In this document: positions 1 through 10,100 of the stretch, in pieces
How the letters are laid out: each line of letters starts with the position of its first letter
How positions within the stretch are numbered: position 1 is the stretch's first letter
From: Comamonas sp.
GTDB taxonomy: Bacteria > Pseudomonadota > Gammaproteobacteria > Burkholderiales > Burkholderiaceae_C
Assembly (NCBI GenBank): GCA_031277805.1
Contig: JAITLR010000008.1
Span: 1 to 48,265 of the forward strand
Direction of reading: 5' to 3'
Length of the DNA stretch: 48,265 bases
Program-made: the position numbers and the translations under genes
The notes under the pieces: model-generated
Seen by the model: only the letters and a program-made list of their open reading frames with translations
Told to the model about the DNA's origin: nothing
Database searches by the model: none

Positions 1-45
1 CCTCCCATGCGGGAGGCCTAACTTGTTGATTTCCTTTGGGAAATC
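1..45 (-). terminator. Two hairpins downstream of tRNA-Cys
   Basis: Seen: a perfect 7-bp inverted repeat at 28-34/39-45 with a 4-base loop begins directly after the tRNA-Cys CCA end, and a second 6-bp inverted repeat lies at 1-6/11-16. Read on the minus strand they follow the tRNA cluster, so they may process or end that transcript. The window stops before any T-run could be seen, so termination is only inferred. Confidence 0.35.
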
Positions 46-119
46 TGGAGGCGCGAACCAGAGTCGAACTGGTCTAACCGGATTTGCAATCCGGGGCATA
101 ACCGCTTTGCTATCGCGCC
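46..119 (-). tRNA. tRNA-Cys (GCA)
   Basis: The minus strand folds as a 74-nt tRNA. It has a GGCGCGA acceptor 5' strand, a GCA anticodon in the loop, a GTTCGACT T-loop and an encoded CCA end. It is the last of four tRNA genes on this strand, 16 nt after a tRNA-Gly, so the cluster is probably one precursor. Confidence 0.95.
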
Positions 120-135
120 GCTATCACAAAAAGCC

Positions 136-211
136 TGGAGCGGGAAAACGGGTTCGAACCGTCGACCTATACCTTGGCAAGGTATCGCTCTACCAACTGA
201 GCTATTCCCGC
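136..211 (-). tRNA. tRNA-Gly (GCC), copy 3 in transcription order
   Basis: A 76-nt tRNA on the minus strand with a GCGGGAA acceptor strand, a GCC anticodon, a GGTTCGAAC T-arm and an encoded CCA. It is identical in sequence to the copies at 269-344 and 402-477. It lies next to tRNA-Cys. Confidence 0.96.
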
Positions 212-268
212 ATTCAAAAAGCTTTCGCCTTCTGATGCGAACCTGTATTGCTACAGGTTCTGAAAACC

Positions 269-344
269 TGGAGCGGGAAAACGGGTTCGAACCGTCGACC
301 TATACCTTGGCAAGGTATCGCTCTACCAACTGAGCTATTCCCGC
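269..344 (-). tRNA. tRNA-Gly (GCC), copy 2
   Basis: Identical to the neighbouring glycine tRNA genes: 76 nt, GCC anticodon and encoded CCA. It is separated from copy 3 by a 57-nt spacer that is nearly the same as the spacer before copy 1. Confidence 0.96.
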
Positions 345-401
345 ATTCAAAAGACTTTCGCCTTCTGATGCGAACCTGTATTACTACTGGCTCTGAAAAC
401 C

Positions 402-477
402 TGGAGCGGGAAAACGGGTTCGAACCGTCGACCTATACCTTGGCAAGGTATCGCTCTACCAACTGAGCTATTCCCGC
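402..477 (-). tRNA. tRNA-Gly (GCC), copy 1
   Basis: The promoter-proximal glycine tRNA of the tandem array, identical to the two downstream copies. TACAAT boxes lie just upstream at 497-502 and 528-533. Confidence 0.96.
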
Positions 478-496
478 ATAACCACCGAAGCCAGAC

Positions 497-533
497 ATTG
501 TACAACGTCATTCGCTGCGATGGATGAATTGTA
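497..533 (-). promoter_or_regulatory. Candidate promoter(s) of the tRNA cluster
   Basis: On the minus strand two TACAAT hexamers lie at 497-502 and 528-533, upstream of the first tRNA-Gly. The nearer would start RNA about 13 nt before the mature 5' end. No good TTGACA-like -35 is seen at 17 bp from either, so the assignment is tentative. Confidence 0.4.
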
Positions 534-580
534 GCGCAGTTCTGAAGGCTCCCAGAAAAAACGCCACATTTTTCATAAAT

Positions 581-603
581 CAGCCATCAATGTTTGACGG
601 CTG
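581..603 (-). terminator. Stem-loop over the lon stop codon
   Basis: A 10-pair stem including one G-U pair, with a 3-base loop, spans the last lon codons and its stop at 587-589. T-rich minus-strand sequence follows only after a gap (about 551-571), so this may be a weak terminator or an mRNA 3'-end stabiliser. Confidence 0.35.
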
Positions 604-3001
604 GCTCCACAGACTTGGAATCTGCAGTTGTCACGGCAGCCACCTCTTCCTCTGCCAGAGGCTGAGGTTCACGCTCCAGAGCGACCTTCAGCACCTGATC
701 AATCCACTTGACGGGTACGATCTCAAGACCGCTCTTGACGTTGTCCGGAATATCCTGCAGATCCTTGACGTTCTCTTCAGGAATCAATACGGTCTTGATG
801 CCTCCACGTAGCGCGGCCAGCAGCTTTTCCTTGAGACCACCAATTGCAGTGACCTCGCCACGCAAGGTGATTTCACCGGTCATGGCCACATCTGCCCGCA
901 CAGGAATACCTGTGAGCACCGATACAAAAGCCGTCGTCATGGCTGCACCTGCGCTGGGGCCATCCTTGGGAGTCGCCCCGTCGGGCACGTGAACGTGGAT
1001 ATCCCGCTTCTCAAAAGCCTCGTCCTTGATGCCCAGCATGCGCGCACGGCTGCGCACCACAGTACGGGCTGCCTCGACCGACTCCTTCATCACATCGCCC
1101 AGCGAGCCAGTGCGGGTGATGACGCCCTTGCCAGGCATGGTGGCCGCTTCGATGGTCAGCAGATCGCCACCCACTTCGGTCCAGGCCAGGCCCACAACTT
1201 GACCAATCTGGTTGTTGTGCTCGGCACGTCCATAGCTGAACTTGTGCACACCCAGATAGTCAGGCAGGTTATCGGCGGTCACCACGACCTTGGGCTCAAG
1301 TTTCTTGAGCTGCAGGCCCTTGACCACCTTTCGGCAGATCTTGGAGAGTTCGCGCTCCAGCGAACGCACGCCAGCCTCACGGGTGTAGTAACGCACGATG
1401 TCGCGGATCGCCGATTCGGTGACTTCCAGCTCACCATCCTTGACGCCGTTGTTGCCAATCTGCTTGGGCAGCAGGTAGCGCATGGCGATGTTGGTCTTTT
1501 CGTCTTCGGTGTAGCCCGACAGACGAATCACCTCCATACGATCCAGCAAGGCTGATGGAATATTCATGGAGTTGGAAGTCGCCACAAACATCACGTCGGA
1601 CAGGTCAAAGTCGACCTCCACATAGTGGTCGCCAAACTTGTTGTTCTGCTCGGGGTCCAGCACCTCCAGCAATGCGCTCGAAGGATCACCACGAAAGTCC
1701 ATGCCCAGCTTGTCGATCTCGTCGAGCAGGAACAAAGGATTGCGGGTATTGACCTTCTCCAGGCTCTGCAACACCTTGCCCGGCATGGCACCGATATAGG
1801 TGCGGCGATGGCCCCGGATTTCAGCTTCGTCGCGCATGCCTCCCAGCGCCATGCGCACGTACTTGCGCCCCGTGGCCTTGGCAATCGACTGGCCCAGCGA
1901 GGTCTTACCCACTCCAGGAGGGCCGACCAGGCACAGGATGGGTGCCTTGACCTTGTCCACGCGTTGCTGCACGGCAAGATATTCAAGGATGCGGTCCTTG
2001 ACCTTTTCCAGGCCGAAGTGGTCCTCGTTGAGCACTTCTTCGGCATTGACCAAGTCATGCTTGATCTTGGTCTTCTTGCTCCAGGGCAAGCCGGTGAGCA
2101 CCTCGATGTAGTTGCGCACCACGGAGGCTTCCGCCGACATGGGCGACATCAGCTTGAGCTTCTTGAGTTCGGCTTCAGCCTTCTTGCGAGCCTCGGCCGG
2201 CATCTTGGCGAGCTTGATCTTCTTCTCGATCTCCTCGATGTCAGCGCCGTCCTCACCTTCGCCCAACTCCTTCTGAATGGCCTTGACCTGCTCATTCAGG
2301 TAGAAGTCGCGCTGGTTCTTTTCCATCTGGCGCTTGACGCGGCCACGGATGCGCTTGTCGACATTGAGGATGTCCACTTCACGCTCAAGCTGCTCGAACA
2401 GGTTTTCCAGGCGAATCTTGATATCCACCAGATCCAGCACGGCCTGCTTGCTCTCCAGCTTGAGAGGCAGATGCGCAGCAATGGTGTCGGCAAGACGGCC
2501 TGCATCGTCGATGCTGGCAATCGAAGTCAGTATTTCCTGGGGAATCTTCTTGTTGAGCTTGACGTACTGGTCAAACTGCTGGGTCACGGCACGGCGCAGA
2601 GCTTCGATCTCGCTTTGCTCGTGTGCATCGCCCTCAGCTTCCACGGGGACGACAGAAGCCGTGAAATGCGACTCCTCGTCCTTGACCTGCTTGACCAGGG
2701 CCCGCTGTTGACCTTCGACCAGCACCTTCACGGTACCGTCGGGCAGCTTGAGCAACTGCAGGATCGTGGAGACACAGCCCACGTCAAACATGTCTTCCGC
2801 TGCAGGTTCATCCTTGGAAGCAGTTTTCTGCGCCACCAGCATGATGCGGCGATCGCCCTCCATGGCCAGCTCCAGAGCCTTGATGCTCTTGGCACGCCCC
2901 ACAAAAAGCGGAATCACCATATGCGGGAACACCACCACATCGCGCAAGGGCAGCAGCGGCAGGTCCAGCTCGGTAGAAGGCAAAGGGGTTTGTCCAGACA
3001 T
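587..3001 (-). CDS. lon: ATP-dependent endopeptidase Lon
   Basis: 804 residues, full length for LonA. Lon is a cytoplasmic AAA+ protease that unfolds and degrades damaged and regulatory proteins. Visible order: an N-terminal substrate-binding domain (PLLPLRDVVVFPHM near residue 15), a central coiled region, a Walker A motif GPPGVGKT near 360, a Walker B motif LFLLDEIDK, and a C-terminal Ser-Lys protease domain with DGPSAG (Ser683) and GGLKEK (Lys726). The start has a GAGGA ribosome-binding site. It follows clpX by 155 nt on the same strand, and a sigma-32-like promoter lies in that gap, so it can probably be expressed independently under heat stress (inference). Confidence 0.98.
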   Translation of the reverse strand: MSGQTPLPSTELDLPLLPLRDVVVFPHMVIPLFVGRAKSIKALELAMEGDRRIMLVAQKTASKDEPAAEDMFDVGCVSTILQLLKLPDGTVKVLVEGQQRALVKQVKDEESHFTASVVPVEAEGDAHEQSEIEALRRAVTQQFDQYVKLNKKIPQEILTSIASIDDAGRLADTIAAHLPLKLESKQAVLDLVDIKIRLENLFEQLEREVDILNVDKRIRGRVKRQMEKNQRDFYLNEQVKAIQKELGEGEDGADIEEIEKKIKLAKMPAEARKKAEAELKKLKLMSPMSAEASVVRNYIEVLTGLPWSKKTKIKHDLVNAEEVLNEDHFGLEKVKDRILEYLAVQQRVDKVKAPILCLVGPPGVGKTSLGQSIAKATGRKYVRMALGGMRDEAEIRGHRRTYIGAMPGKVLQSLEKVNTRNPLFLLDEIDKLGMDFRGDPSSALLEVLDPEQNNKFGDHYVEVDFDLSDVMFVATSNSMNIPSALLDRMEVIRLSGYTEDEKTNIAMRYLLPKQIGNNGVKDGELEVTESAIRDIVRYYTREAGVRSLERELSKICRKVVKGLQLKKLEPKVVVTADNLPDYLGVHKFSYGRAEHNNQIGQVVGLAWTEVGGDLLTIEAATMPGKGVITRTGSLGDVMKESVEAARTVVRSRARMLGIKDEAFEKRDIHVHVPDGATPKDGPSAGAAMTTAFVSVLTGIPVRADVAMTGEITLRGEVTAIGGLKEKLLAALRGGIKTVLIPEENVKDLQDIPDNVKSGLEIVPVKWIDQVLKVALEREPQPLAEEEVAAVTTADSKSVEPAVKH

Positions 3002-3025
3002 AGGTATCCTCGGTTTATCAGCGGA

Positions 3026-3054
3026 AGATGGTCCGCTTACCGGTGTATTTCAAC
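3026..3054 (-). promoter_or_regulatory. Sigma-32-like heat-shock promoter for lon
   Basis: On the minus strand GTTGAAA (3048-3054) is followed after 14 nt by GACCATCT (3026-3033). The known sigma-32 consensus is CTTGAAA, 13-15 nt, CCCCATNT. The start site would be near 3018, about 17 nt before the lon ATG. Confidence 0.45.
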
Positions 3055-3156
3055 CCTTGGGAGCAAATTGTTTTTGCCGGCCCAAGGGCATTGCCTTTCA
3101 GCCCAGGCGACAAGCTGGCGGACAACACCGCCGCAGCCTTGCTCGCCTGCAAAGTA

Positions 3157-4419
3157 TCAGGCCTTTTTGGCGGCCTCGCGGTAAACCAGCAATGGCTCCT
3201 TGCCGTCTTCGATGGTGGCCTCTTCCACCACCACTTTTTCCACGTTTTCGGCGGTCGGCAGCTCGAACATGGTGCTGATCAGCGCCTGCTCGACAATGGA
3301 GCGAAGGCCACGGGCACCGGTCTTGCGCGCCAGAGCCTTGCGGGCAATGGCTTTCAGAGCTGCGGGGCGGATTTCAAGCTCCACGCCCTCCATGGCCAAC
3401 AGCTTGCTGTATTGCTTGACCAAAGCATTCTTGGGCTCGGTCAGGATCTGCACCAGCGCATCCTCGCTCAACTCGGCCAACGCCGTAACCACGGGCATGC
3501 GGCCCACCAGCTCGGGAATGATGCCGAACTTGATCAGGTCTTCAGGCTCGATCTCCAGGAAGATATCGGAGATGGAGCGCTGCTTCTTGCTCTTGACAGT
3601 GGCACCAAAGCCGATGCCCGAAGCCTCGGTACGGTTTTCGATGACCTTTTCCAGTCCTGCAAAAGCACCACTGCAGATGAACAGGATATTGGTCGTATCG
3701 ATCTGCAGGAAGTCCTGATTGGGGTGCTTGCGTCCGCCCTGAGGAGGAATGCTGGCCATCGTGCCCTCAATCAGCTTGAGCAGGGCCTGCTGCACACCTT
3801 CACCCGAAACATCACGCGTGATGCTGGGGTTGTCGGACTTGCGCGAGATCTTGTCGATTTCGTCGATATAGACGATGCCGCGCTGCGCGCGCTCCACATC
3901 GTAGTCACAGCTTTGCAGCAACTTCTGAATGATGTTCTCGACGTCTTCGCCCACATAGCCGGCTTCGGTCAGCGTGGTTGCATCCGCCATCACGAACGGC
4001 ACGTTCAGCTGGCGCGCCAGGGTCTGGGCCAGCAACGTCTTGCCCGAGCCTGTGGGGCCGATCAGCAAGATATTGCTCTTGGTCAGCTCCACCTCGTCCT
4101 TGCCAGCCTTGTCCTTGTAACGCAGACGCTTGTAGTGGTTATAGACCGCCACGGCCAGCGTACGCTTGGCCTGTTCCTGACCGATCACATAATTGTCAAG
4201 GTTGGTCTTGATCTCGGCAGGCGTTGGCAGATCGCCGCGACTGTCCTTGGCATCAGCAGCCGGCTGCTCGTCACGAATGATCTCGTTGCACAGATCAATG
4301 CACTCGTCGCAGATGAAGACGGAAGGACCAGCGATCAGCTTCTTGACCTCATGCTGGCTTTTGCCACAGAAGGTGCAATACAAATTCTTTTCGGTGGAAG
4401 AGCCTTTTTTGTCGGCCAT
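3157..4419 (-). CDS. clpX: ATP-dependent Clp protease ATP-binding subunit ClpX
   Basis: 420 residues, the usual ClpX size. ClpX is the hexameric AAA+ unfoldase that recognises tagged substrates and feeds them into ClpP. The N-terminal zinc-binding domain shows four cysteines at 15, 18, 37 and 40. The AAA+ domain has Walker A GPTGSGKT, Walker B VYIDEIDK, and the ClpP-contact IGF-type loop as IGFGA. The start is preceded by a GAGG ribosome-binding site. It lies 177 nt downstream of clpP with a strong inverted repeat between them. Confidence 0.98.
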   Translation of the reverse strand: MADKKGSSTEKNLYCTFCGKSQHEVKKLIAGPSVFICDECIDLCNEIIRDEQPAADAKDSRGDLPTPAEIKTNLDNYVIGQEQAKRTLAVAVYNHYKRLRYKDKAGKDEVELTKSNILLIGPTGSGKTLLAQTLARQLNVPFVMADATTLTEAGYVGEDVENIIQKLLQSCDYDVERAQRGIVYIDEIDKISRKSDNPSITRDVSGEGVQQALLKLIEGTMASIPPQGGRKHPNQDFLQIDTTNILFICSGAFAGLEKVIENRTEASGIGFGATVKSKKQRSISDIFLEIEPEDLIKFGIIPELVGRMPVVTALAELSEDALVQILTEPKNALVKQYSKLLAMEGVELEIRPAALKAIARKALARKTGARGLRSIVEQALISTMFELPTAENVEKVVVEEATIEDGKEPLLVYREAAKKA

Positions 4420-4471
4420 GGGGGCTGTGCCTCGTTACGAAAAAACGAAAATTGATGATAACCAAAGACAA

Positions 4472-4504
4472 GGCGGCGTTTGCCCTTCAGGGACAAACGC
4501 CGCC
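4472..4504 (-). terminator. Strong hairpin between clpP and clpX
   Basis: An 11-bp perfect inverted repeat (4472-4482/4494-4504) has a loop that itself pairs CCCT with AGGG, giving about a 15-pair stem. On the minus strand the sequence after it is only moderately T-rich. It could partly terminate clpP mRNA or protect its 3' end, letting clpP be made in excess of clpX. Confidence 0.5.
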
Positions 4505-4596
4505 GAGCATCTCGGCAGGAGGTTTATTCAGCATCCTGCCTTTTCACAATAAGCGCCTCCGAGCCCAATATGGACAAGCGTCAGGCGCTATGGTTT

Positions 4597-5205
4597 TCAG
4601 GAACGCTTGCTGATAACCTGATCCACCAGACCGTATTCCTTAGCCTCGTCAGCCGAAAGGAAATAGTCACGTTCGGTGTCGTTCTGGATCTTTTCCAGCG
4701 GCTGGCCGGTACGCTCGGCCAGAATCTTGTTCAAGCGCTCGCGTGTCTTGATGATCTCGCGGGCGTGAATCTCGATCTCGGTGGCCTGACCACGTGCACC
4801 ACCCAGAGGTTGGTGAATCATGACCTGGGCATTGGGCAAAGCGTAACGCTTGCCCTTGGCACCAGCGGACAGCAGGAAAGCCCCCATGCTCGCAGCCATG
4901 CCCGTGCACAGCGTGGACACATCAGGCTTGATGAAGTTCATGGTGTCAAAAATCGCCATGCCTGCAGTCACGCTGCCGCCGGGCGAGTTGATATAGAAGG
5001 AAATGTCCTTGTCAGGGTTTTCGCTTTCCAGAAACAACAGCTGCGCCACCACCAGGTTGGCGGTTTGATCGTTGACTTCACCCACCAGGAAAATCACGCG
5101 CTCCTTGAGCAGACGCGAATAAATGTCATAGGAGCGCTCACCGCGGCCCGACTGTTCAATGACCATGGGCACCATGCCCAAACCCAATGTATCCAATGCG
5201 CTCAT
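4597..5205 (-). CDS. clpP: ATP-dependent Clp protease proteolytic subunit ClpP
   Basis: 202 residues, full length. ClpP forms the tetradecameric serine-protease chamber served by ClpX (and ClpA). The catalytic triad is readable as Ser106 in AASMGA, His131 in MIHQPLGG and Asp180. A short N-terminal extension before the mature core may be self-processed, as in other ClpP proteins. A GGAG ribosome-binding site precedes the ATG. Between tig and clpP is a terminator-like hairpin, so a separate clpP promoter or read-through is expected. Confidence 0.98.
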   Translation of the reverse strand: MSALDTLGLGMVPMVIEQSGRGERSYDIYSRLLKERVIFLVGEVNDQTANLVVAQLLFLESENPDKDISFYINSPGGSVTAGMAIFDTMNFIKPDVSTLCTGMAASMGAFLLSAGAKGKRYALPNAQVMIHQPLGGARGQATEIEIHAREIIKTRERLNKILAERTGQPLEKIQNDTERDYFLSADEAKEYGLVDQVISKRS

Positions 5206-5250
5206 GTTTTCTCCAGTGCTATGCGCCTACTGTAGCCGCATTCTGAAAAG

Positions 5251-5283
5251 AAAATGGGGCTTGCGCGCAAAAGCACAAGCCCC
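5251..5283 (-). terminator. Terminator-like hairpin between tig and clpP
   Basis: An 8-bp GC-rich inverted repeat (5256-5263/5276-5283) is followed on the minus strand by a T-rich tract (5241-5255). A T-run also flanks the plus side, so it could act in both directions. It would reduce transcription from tig into clpP. Confidence 0.6.
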
Positions 5284-5337
5284 GCTTTTTAACTTATCGA
5301 CACCGCCCTAGGGCAGGCACCGACAAAAGGCTGGCAA

Positions 5338-6648
5338 TTAAGCTTGGCCCATCAGTTCGTCGAAGGACACGGCCTTGTCGGTCACCTTGGCCTTGCCCAG
5401 CACGAAGTCGGTCACATTGTTTTCGATCACAACGGCTTCCACTTCTGCCAGACGGTTGCGGTCGCCGAAATACCAGCGCACCACGTCTTCAGGCTTTTCG
5501 TAGCTGGAAGCCAGCTCTTCCACGTGAGCCTTGATCTGCTCGGTCGTGGCTTGCAGGTTGTTGGTCTTGACCAGCTCGGCCACCACCAGGCCCAGGCGCA
5601 CGCGACGCTCGGCTTGAGGCGTGAAGATTTCTTCAGGGATCTCGGCGTTGGCCGCATCCTTGATACCGCGCTGTTGCAGCTCGGCACGGGCACCTTCCAG
5701 CAGACGGCCCACTTCAGCTTGCACGGAAGCCTTGGGCAGATCCAGCTCGGCCACGGACACCAGGGCGTCCATCACGGCTTGCTTGTTGCGACCTTGAACG
5801 CGGAACTTCACTTCGCGCTCCAGGTTCTTCTTGATGTCATCGCGCAGAGCAGCCACGGAGCCGCCTTCCACGCCCAGAGTCTTGACGAATTCTTCGTTCA
5901 CTTCGGGCAGGTTGGGAGCTTCGACCTTCTTCACGGTCACCAGGAAGTCGGCGGTCTTGCCGGCCACGTCTTCACCATGGTAGTCAGCAGGGAAAGCCAG
6001 GGGGAAAGTCTTGGACTCGCCAGCCTTCATGCCGCGGGTTGCGTCTTCAAATTCCTTGAGCATCTGGCCTTCGCCCACCAGGAACTGGAAGTCTTCAGCC
6101 TTGCCGCCGGAGAAAGTCTCGCCGTCGATCTTGCCTTCAAAGTCCACGGTCACTCGGTCGCCGTCCACAGCAGCCTCGCCAGCGGCGCGCTCGGTGAAGG
6201 TGCGGCGCTGCTTGCGCAGGATGTCCACGGTCTTGTCGATGGCGGCGTCGTCCACTTCGGCGGACAGCTTTTCCACTTCGGCAGCAGTCAGATCGCCGAT
6301 CTTGACTTCGGGCATCACTTCGAACACGGCTTCGAATTGGGCTTCGCCTTCAGGAGCGCCTTCCTTTTCGCTGATCTTGGGCTGGCCGGCAACGCGCAGG
6401 TCGGCTTCGTTCACGGCAGCAGCAAAAGCCTCACCCACCTTGTCGTTCAGCACTTCGTACTGCACGGAGTAGCCATAGCGCTGAGCCACAACGCTCATGG
6501 GCACCTTACCGGGACGGAAGCCGTCCATCTTCACAGTGCGAGCAACCTTCTTCAGGCGTGCATCCACTTCGGACTGGATAGAGGACAGGGGCACGCTCAG
6601 CGTGATCTTGCGCTCGAGCTTTTCAAGAGTTTCAACGTTAACGGCCAT
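5338..6648 (-). CDS. tig: Trigger factor, ribosome-associated chaperone
   Basis: 436 residues from the ATG at 6648; the open frame runs 65 codons further up, but family proteins start [17 protein letters not shown], and an AGGA site lies before this ATG. Trigger factor binds nascent chains at the ribosome exit and has prolyl isomerase activity. Seen in order: the N-terminal ribosome-binding domain (the usual signature GFRPGKVP near residue 45), an FKBP-type domain at roughly 155-245, and a C-terminal substrate cradle. It heads the tig-clpP-clpX-lon block, a conserved bacterial arrangement. The 283 nt upstream to the tRNA-Leu terminator hold its promoter, which I could not pinpoint. Confidence 0.97.
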   Translation of the reverse strand: MAVNVETLEKLERKITLSVPLSSIQSEVDARLKKVARTVKMDGFRPGKVPMSVVAQRYGYSVQYEVLNDKVGEAFAAAVNEADLRVAGQPKISEKEGAPEGEAQFEAVFEVMPEVKIGDLTAAEVEKLSAEVDDAAIDKTVDILRKQRRTFTERAAGEAAVDGDRVTVDFEGKIDGETFSGGKAEDFQFLVGEGQMLKEFEDATRGMKAGESKTFPLAFPADYHGEDVAGKTADFLVTVKKVEAPNLPEVNEEFVKTLGVEGGSVAALRDDIKKNLEREVKFRVQGRNKQAVMDALVSVAELDLPKASVQAEVGRLLEGARAELQQRGIKDAANAEIPEEIFTPQAERRVRLGLVVAELVKTNNLQATTEQIKAHVEELASSYEKPEDVVRWYFGDRNRLAEVEAVVIENNVTDFVLGKAKVTDKAVSFDELMGQA

Positions 6649-6931
6649 GATTTTTCCTAAGAGGGATGAGGACCGTGCAGATTGCCGTGCAACCCGCACC
6701 GTATTGCGCAAAGTCACAGTGCGCGCACGCTTGGCGAACTCATCGCGGCATGCGGCACCACAAATTTTCCGAAGCCTGCTCCCATGCACCGGGGTTCCCG
6801 GCAGCAATGCAATATCCCTGCGGCTCGCACCGGGCATCTGCACAAATCAGGAACAGGCGAAGCCGACCATTATAACGAGGCGCGGCATGGCCTCCGCCAT
6901 CGGATATCAGGGGTTTGCCTGAACAGTCGGT

Positions 6932-6969
6932 GAAAAAAGAAAAAGCCCGCACCTCACAAGGGAACGGGC
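6932..6969 (-). terminator. Rho-independent terminator of tRNA-Leu
   Basis: A GCCCG/CGGGC stem (6945-6949/6965-6969) is followed on the minus strand by a run of T residues (6932-6944). It lies 22 nt after the tRNA-Leu CCA end and separates the tRNA from tig. Confidence 0.75.
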
Positions 6970-6991
6970 CTGGGCAGAAGACTGCCAAATC

Positions 6992-7078
6992 TGGTGCGCG
7001 GAGCCGGACTCGAACCGGCACGGTGTTGCCACCGTCAGGACCTAAACCTGGTGCGTCTACCAATTTCGCCACCCGCGC
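6992..7078 (-). tRNA. tRNA-Leu (UAG)
   Basis: An 87-nt class II tRNA with a long variable arm. On the minus strand it starts GCGCGGG, has a TTTAGGT anticodon loop (anticodon UAG), a GGTTCGAGTCC T-arm and an encoded ACCA end. It is a single-gene unit with its own candidate promoter and terminator. Confidence 0.95.
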
Positions 7079-7088
7079 GGTCCAGTCT

Positions 7089-7116
7089 TGTGTATCTTGG
7101 CACAGACTGGGGTCAA
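7089..7116 (-). promoter_or_regulatory. Candidate tRNA-Leu promoter
   Basis: On the minus strand TTGACC (7111-7116) is separated by 16 nt from TACACA (7089-7094). The start would lie a few bases before the mature tRNA 5' end at 7078. An imperfect inverted repeat (7082-7092/7101-7110) overlaps the -10 region. Confidence 0.5.
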
Positions 7117-7164
7117 GACGCAGATTCTAGCCGCAAATCGGCGCCATCCAGAACAAACGCGGCA

Positions 7165-10100
7165 TCACTGCGGCTGCCGAATCCTGAACGCTGCTGCATA
7201 CATGGCGGGCAGTGCCAACAGCGTCAGGAATGTCGCCACGATCAATCCCCCCATGATGGCTACGGCCATGGGCCCCCAGAACACGCTGCGCGACAGCGGG
7301 ATCATGGCCAGCACGGCGGCGGCAGCCGTCAGCACAATGGGGCGCAGCCGGTGCACCGCCGCTTCCACAATGGCTTCCCAGGCCGGAATGCCGCGGGCAC
7401 GGCCCGCCTCGATCTGGTCGATCAGGATCACCGAGTTGCGCTGAATCATGCCCATCAGTGCCACCACACCCAGCAGCGCAACAAAGCCAAAGGGTCGGTT
7501 CAGCAGCAGCAAGGCTGCAGCCACGCCAGGAATACCCAGCGGCCCTGTGATGAACACCAACAACGAACGGCTGACGCTGCGCAACTGCAGCATGAGCAAC
7601 GTGAATGTAATGAACAGCAGCACGGGAATGCCCGCCACGATGGCGCCCGAGCCCTTGGAGCTTTCCTCCACGGCACCTGCCACCTCGATGCGGTATGCGG
7701 TATCGCCGGCTGCATGCCAGCCTTCTTCCATCTTGCGCAGCGCAGGCAGCAGCTCGTTTGTCACCGTGGCGCCCTGCAGACCTTCGCGCACATCGCCCTG
7801 CACGGTAATGGCGAAATTGCGCTTCTCACGCCACATCACGCCCGGCTCCCAAACCATGACGGGCTTGGCAATCTGGGTCAGCGGAATGGACTGGCCGCCG
7901 CTGGTGGTCACATAGACATCGGCAATATCGGAGATCGCATCGCGATCCTGCTTGGGCGGGCGCATGACGATATCGATGAGCTTGTCTCCCTCGCGGTACT
8001 GACCCACCGTCGTGCCCGAGAACTGCATGCTGGTGGCATCGGCAATCGACTGACTGGTCACGCCCAGCGCACGAGCCTTGTCCTGGTCGACCTGGAGACG
8101 GATGACCTTGATGGACTCGTTCCAGTTGTCATTGACGCCGCGCATGTTCGCGTTGTCCTGCATGAGCTTTTTCACATCGTCGGCATAGGATCGCAGCTTG
8201 GCTGCATCCGTACCCATGATGCGGAACTGCACCGGATAGGGCACGGGCGGGCCGTTGGGCAGCAGCTTGACGCGCGCCCGCACCTCGGGGAACTCCTCAG
8301 CCATCAAGGCAGGCAGCCTTTTACGAATCTCTTCGCGGGCCTTCAGATCCTTGGCCACGATGATGAACTGCGAAACATTGTTCTGCGGGAAGACCTGATC
8401 CAGCGGCAGATAAAAGCGCGGCACGCCAGAGCCGATCCATTCACTGACGGTTTCCACACCTTCAAGTTTCAGAAAGCGCTGCTCGACCCGCAGCGTCACA
8501 TCTTCATTGGCCCGCAGGGCCGTTCCTTCGGGGAACCAGATGTCCACCAGCACCTCGGGGCGACTGGAGTCAGGGAAGAACTGCTGCTGCACACGCCCCA
8601 TGCCCGCCAGCCCCAGCGCAAAGATCAACACCGTCGCGGCTATGGTCAGCCAGCGGTGCTTGACACACCAGTTCACCATGGTGCGGAAGCGGTTGTAGAA
8701 CGGAGTGTTGAACAGCTCATGCTCGCTGCTGTCAATGTTGATGCCAACCTCCTCGGCCGACACCTCGCCCGAAGCCACCTCAGGCGGCAGCTTGGCCGCG
8801 TGTGGCGGCTTCTTGAGCAGCAGCGTGCCCAGATAGGGCACAAAATAGACCGAAGCGAACCAGCTCAGCACCAGCGCAATCACCGTCACCGCAAAAATGG
8901 CAAACGTGTATTCGCCCGTCATGGACTTGGCCATGCCGATGGGCAAAAAACCCGTGGCCGTGATCAAGGTGCCAGTCAGCATGGGCTTGGCGGTGATCTC
9001 ATAGGCAAAGGTGGCGGCGCGGTATTTGTCGTAGCCCTCTTCCATCTTGCGCACCATCATCTCTACCGCAATGATGGCGTCATCCACCAGCAGACCCAGC
9101 GCAATGATGAGCGAGCCCAGCGACACCTTGTGCAGGCCGATATTCCAGTACCACATGGCCAGGAAGGTGGCGGCCAGCACCAGCGGAATCGTGATGCCCA
9201 CCACCAGACCAGGACGCGGGTCGATATACCAGCGCTTCCACAACGGCTGCTGACCTTCGCGCTTGTGCAGGCCCAGGCTGATGAAACTCACTGCCAGCAC
9301 CACGACCACGGCCTCGATCAGCACCTGAACGAATTCGCTGACCGAATCAGCCACAGCCTTGGGCTGGTCCTGCATATTCTTGAGCATCACACCCACGGGC
9401 AGGCTCTTGCTGATGCGGTCCGTCGTTTGCTTGAGCGCCTTGCCCAGGGCAATGATGTCCCCGCCCTTGACCATGGAAACACCCAGGGCAATCGTTCCCT
9501 CGCCCTGAAAGCGCACCTTCACATTGGCGGGATCGGCGTAGCCACGGTGAATCTCGGCAATATCGCCCAGGCGAATCTGTGCCCCCGAAGGGCCGCGAAT
9601 CGGCATCTCACGAAGCTGGGCCAGATCGTTGAACTGCCCCTGCACGCGCAACACCAGCGTCTCGGCGGGCGTTTGCAGAGTGCCAGCAGAGGTCACGGCG
9701 TTTTGCTGGTTGAGCTGATCAAGCACCTGTTTGAGGTTCAGTCCCATCTGCGTGGCGCGCTGCGACAGCTCGACATAGACTTTTTCGTCCTGCACGCCAA
9801 ACTGCTCGACCTTGGCCACATCGGGCACGCGCAGCAGCTGCTGGCGTACATCGTCGGCCAGCACCTTGAGCTCGGCATTGCTGAAGCCTTCGGCCTGCAG
9901 CGCGTAGATCACGCCATAGACATCGCCGAAGTCGTCATTGAAAAAAGGCCCTTGCACGCCCTGAGGCAAGGTGTAGCGCATATCGCCGACCTTCTTGCGC
10001 ACCGTGTACCAGAGCTGAGGCACCTCCTTGGCGGGCGAGGTGTCCTTGAGCTGGAAGATGACTTGCGACTCCCCCGGCTTGGAATAGCTGCTGATCTTGT

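Larger units (their letters stand above)
136..477. repeat. Tandem 133-bp repeat carrying tRNA-Gly
   Basis: Each unit is a 76-nt tRNA-Gly plus a 57-nt spacer. Units cover 136-268 and 269-401, with a final tRNA-only unit at 402-477. The tRNAs are identical, and the spacers at 212-268 and 345-401 differ at only a few positions. This points to duplication of gene plus spacer rather than independent gain. Confidence 0.9.

Noticed and set aside
23..466. Short plus-strand frames through the tRNA genes
   Set aside because: They are translations of tRNA-Cys and tRNA-Gly sequence in the wrong direction; not coding.
136..477. The regular repeats as a CRISPR array
   Set aside because: The repeats are 76-nt tRNA genes and the spacers are nearly identical, unlike CRISPR spacers.
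1625..3184. A 519-codon plus-strand frame opposite lon
   Set aside because: Shadow of lon; Leu/His/Gln-rich with no family features, and lon is clearly the real gene.
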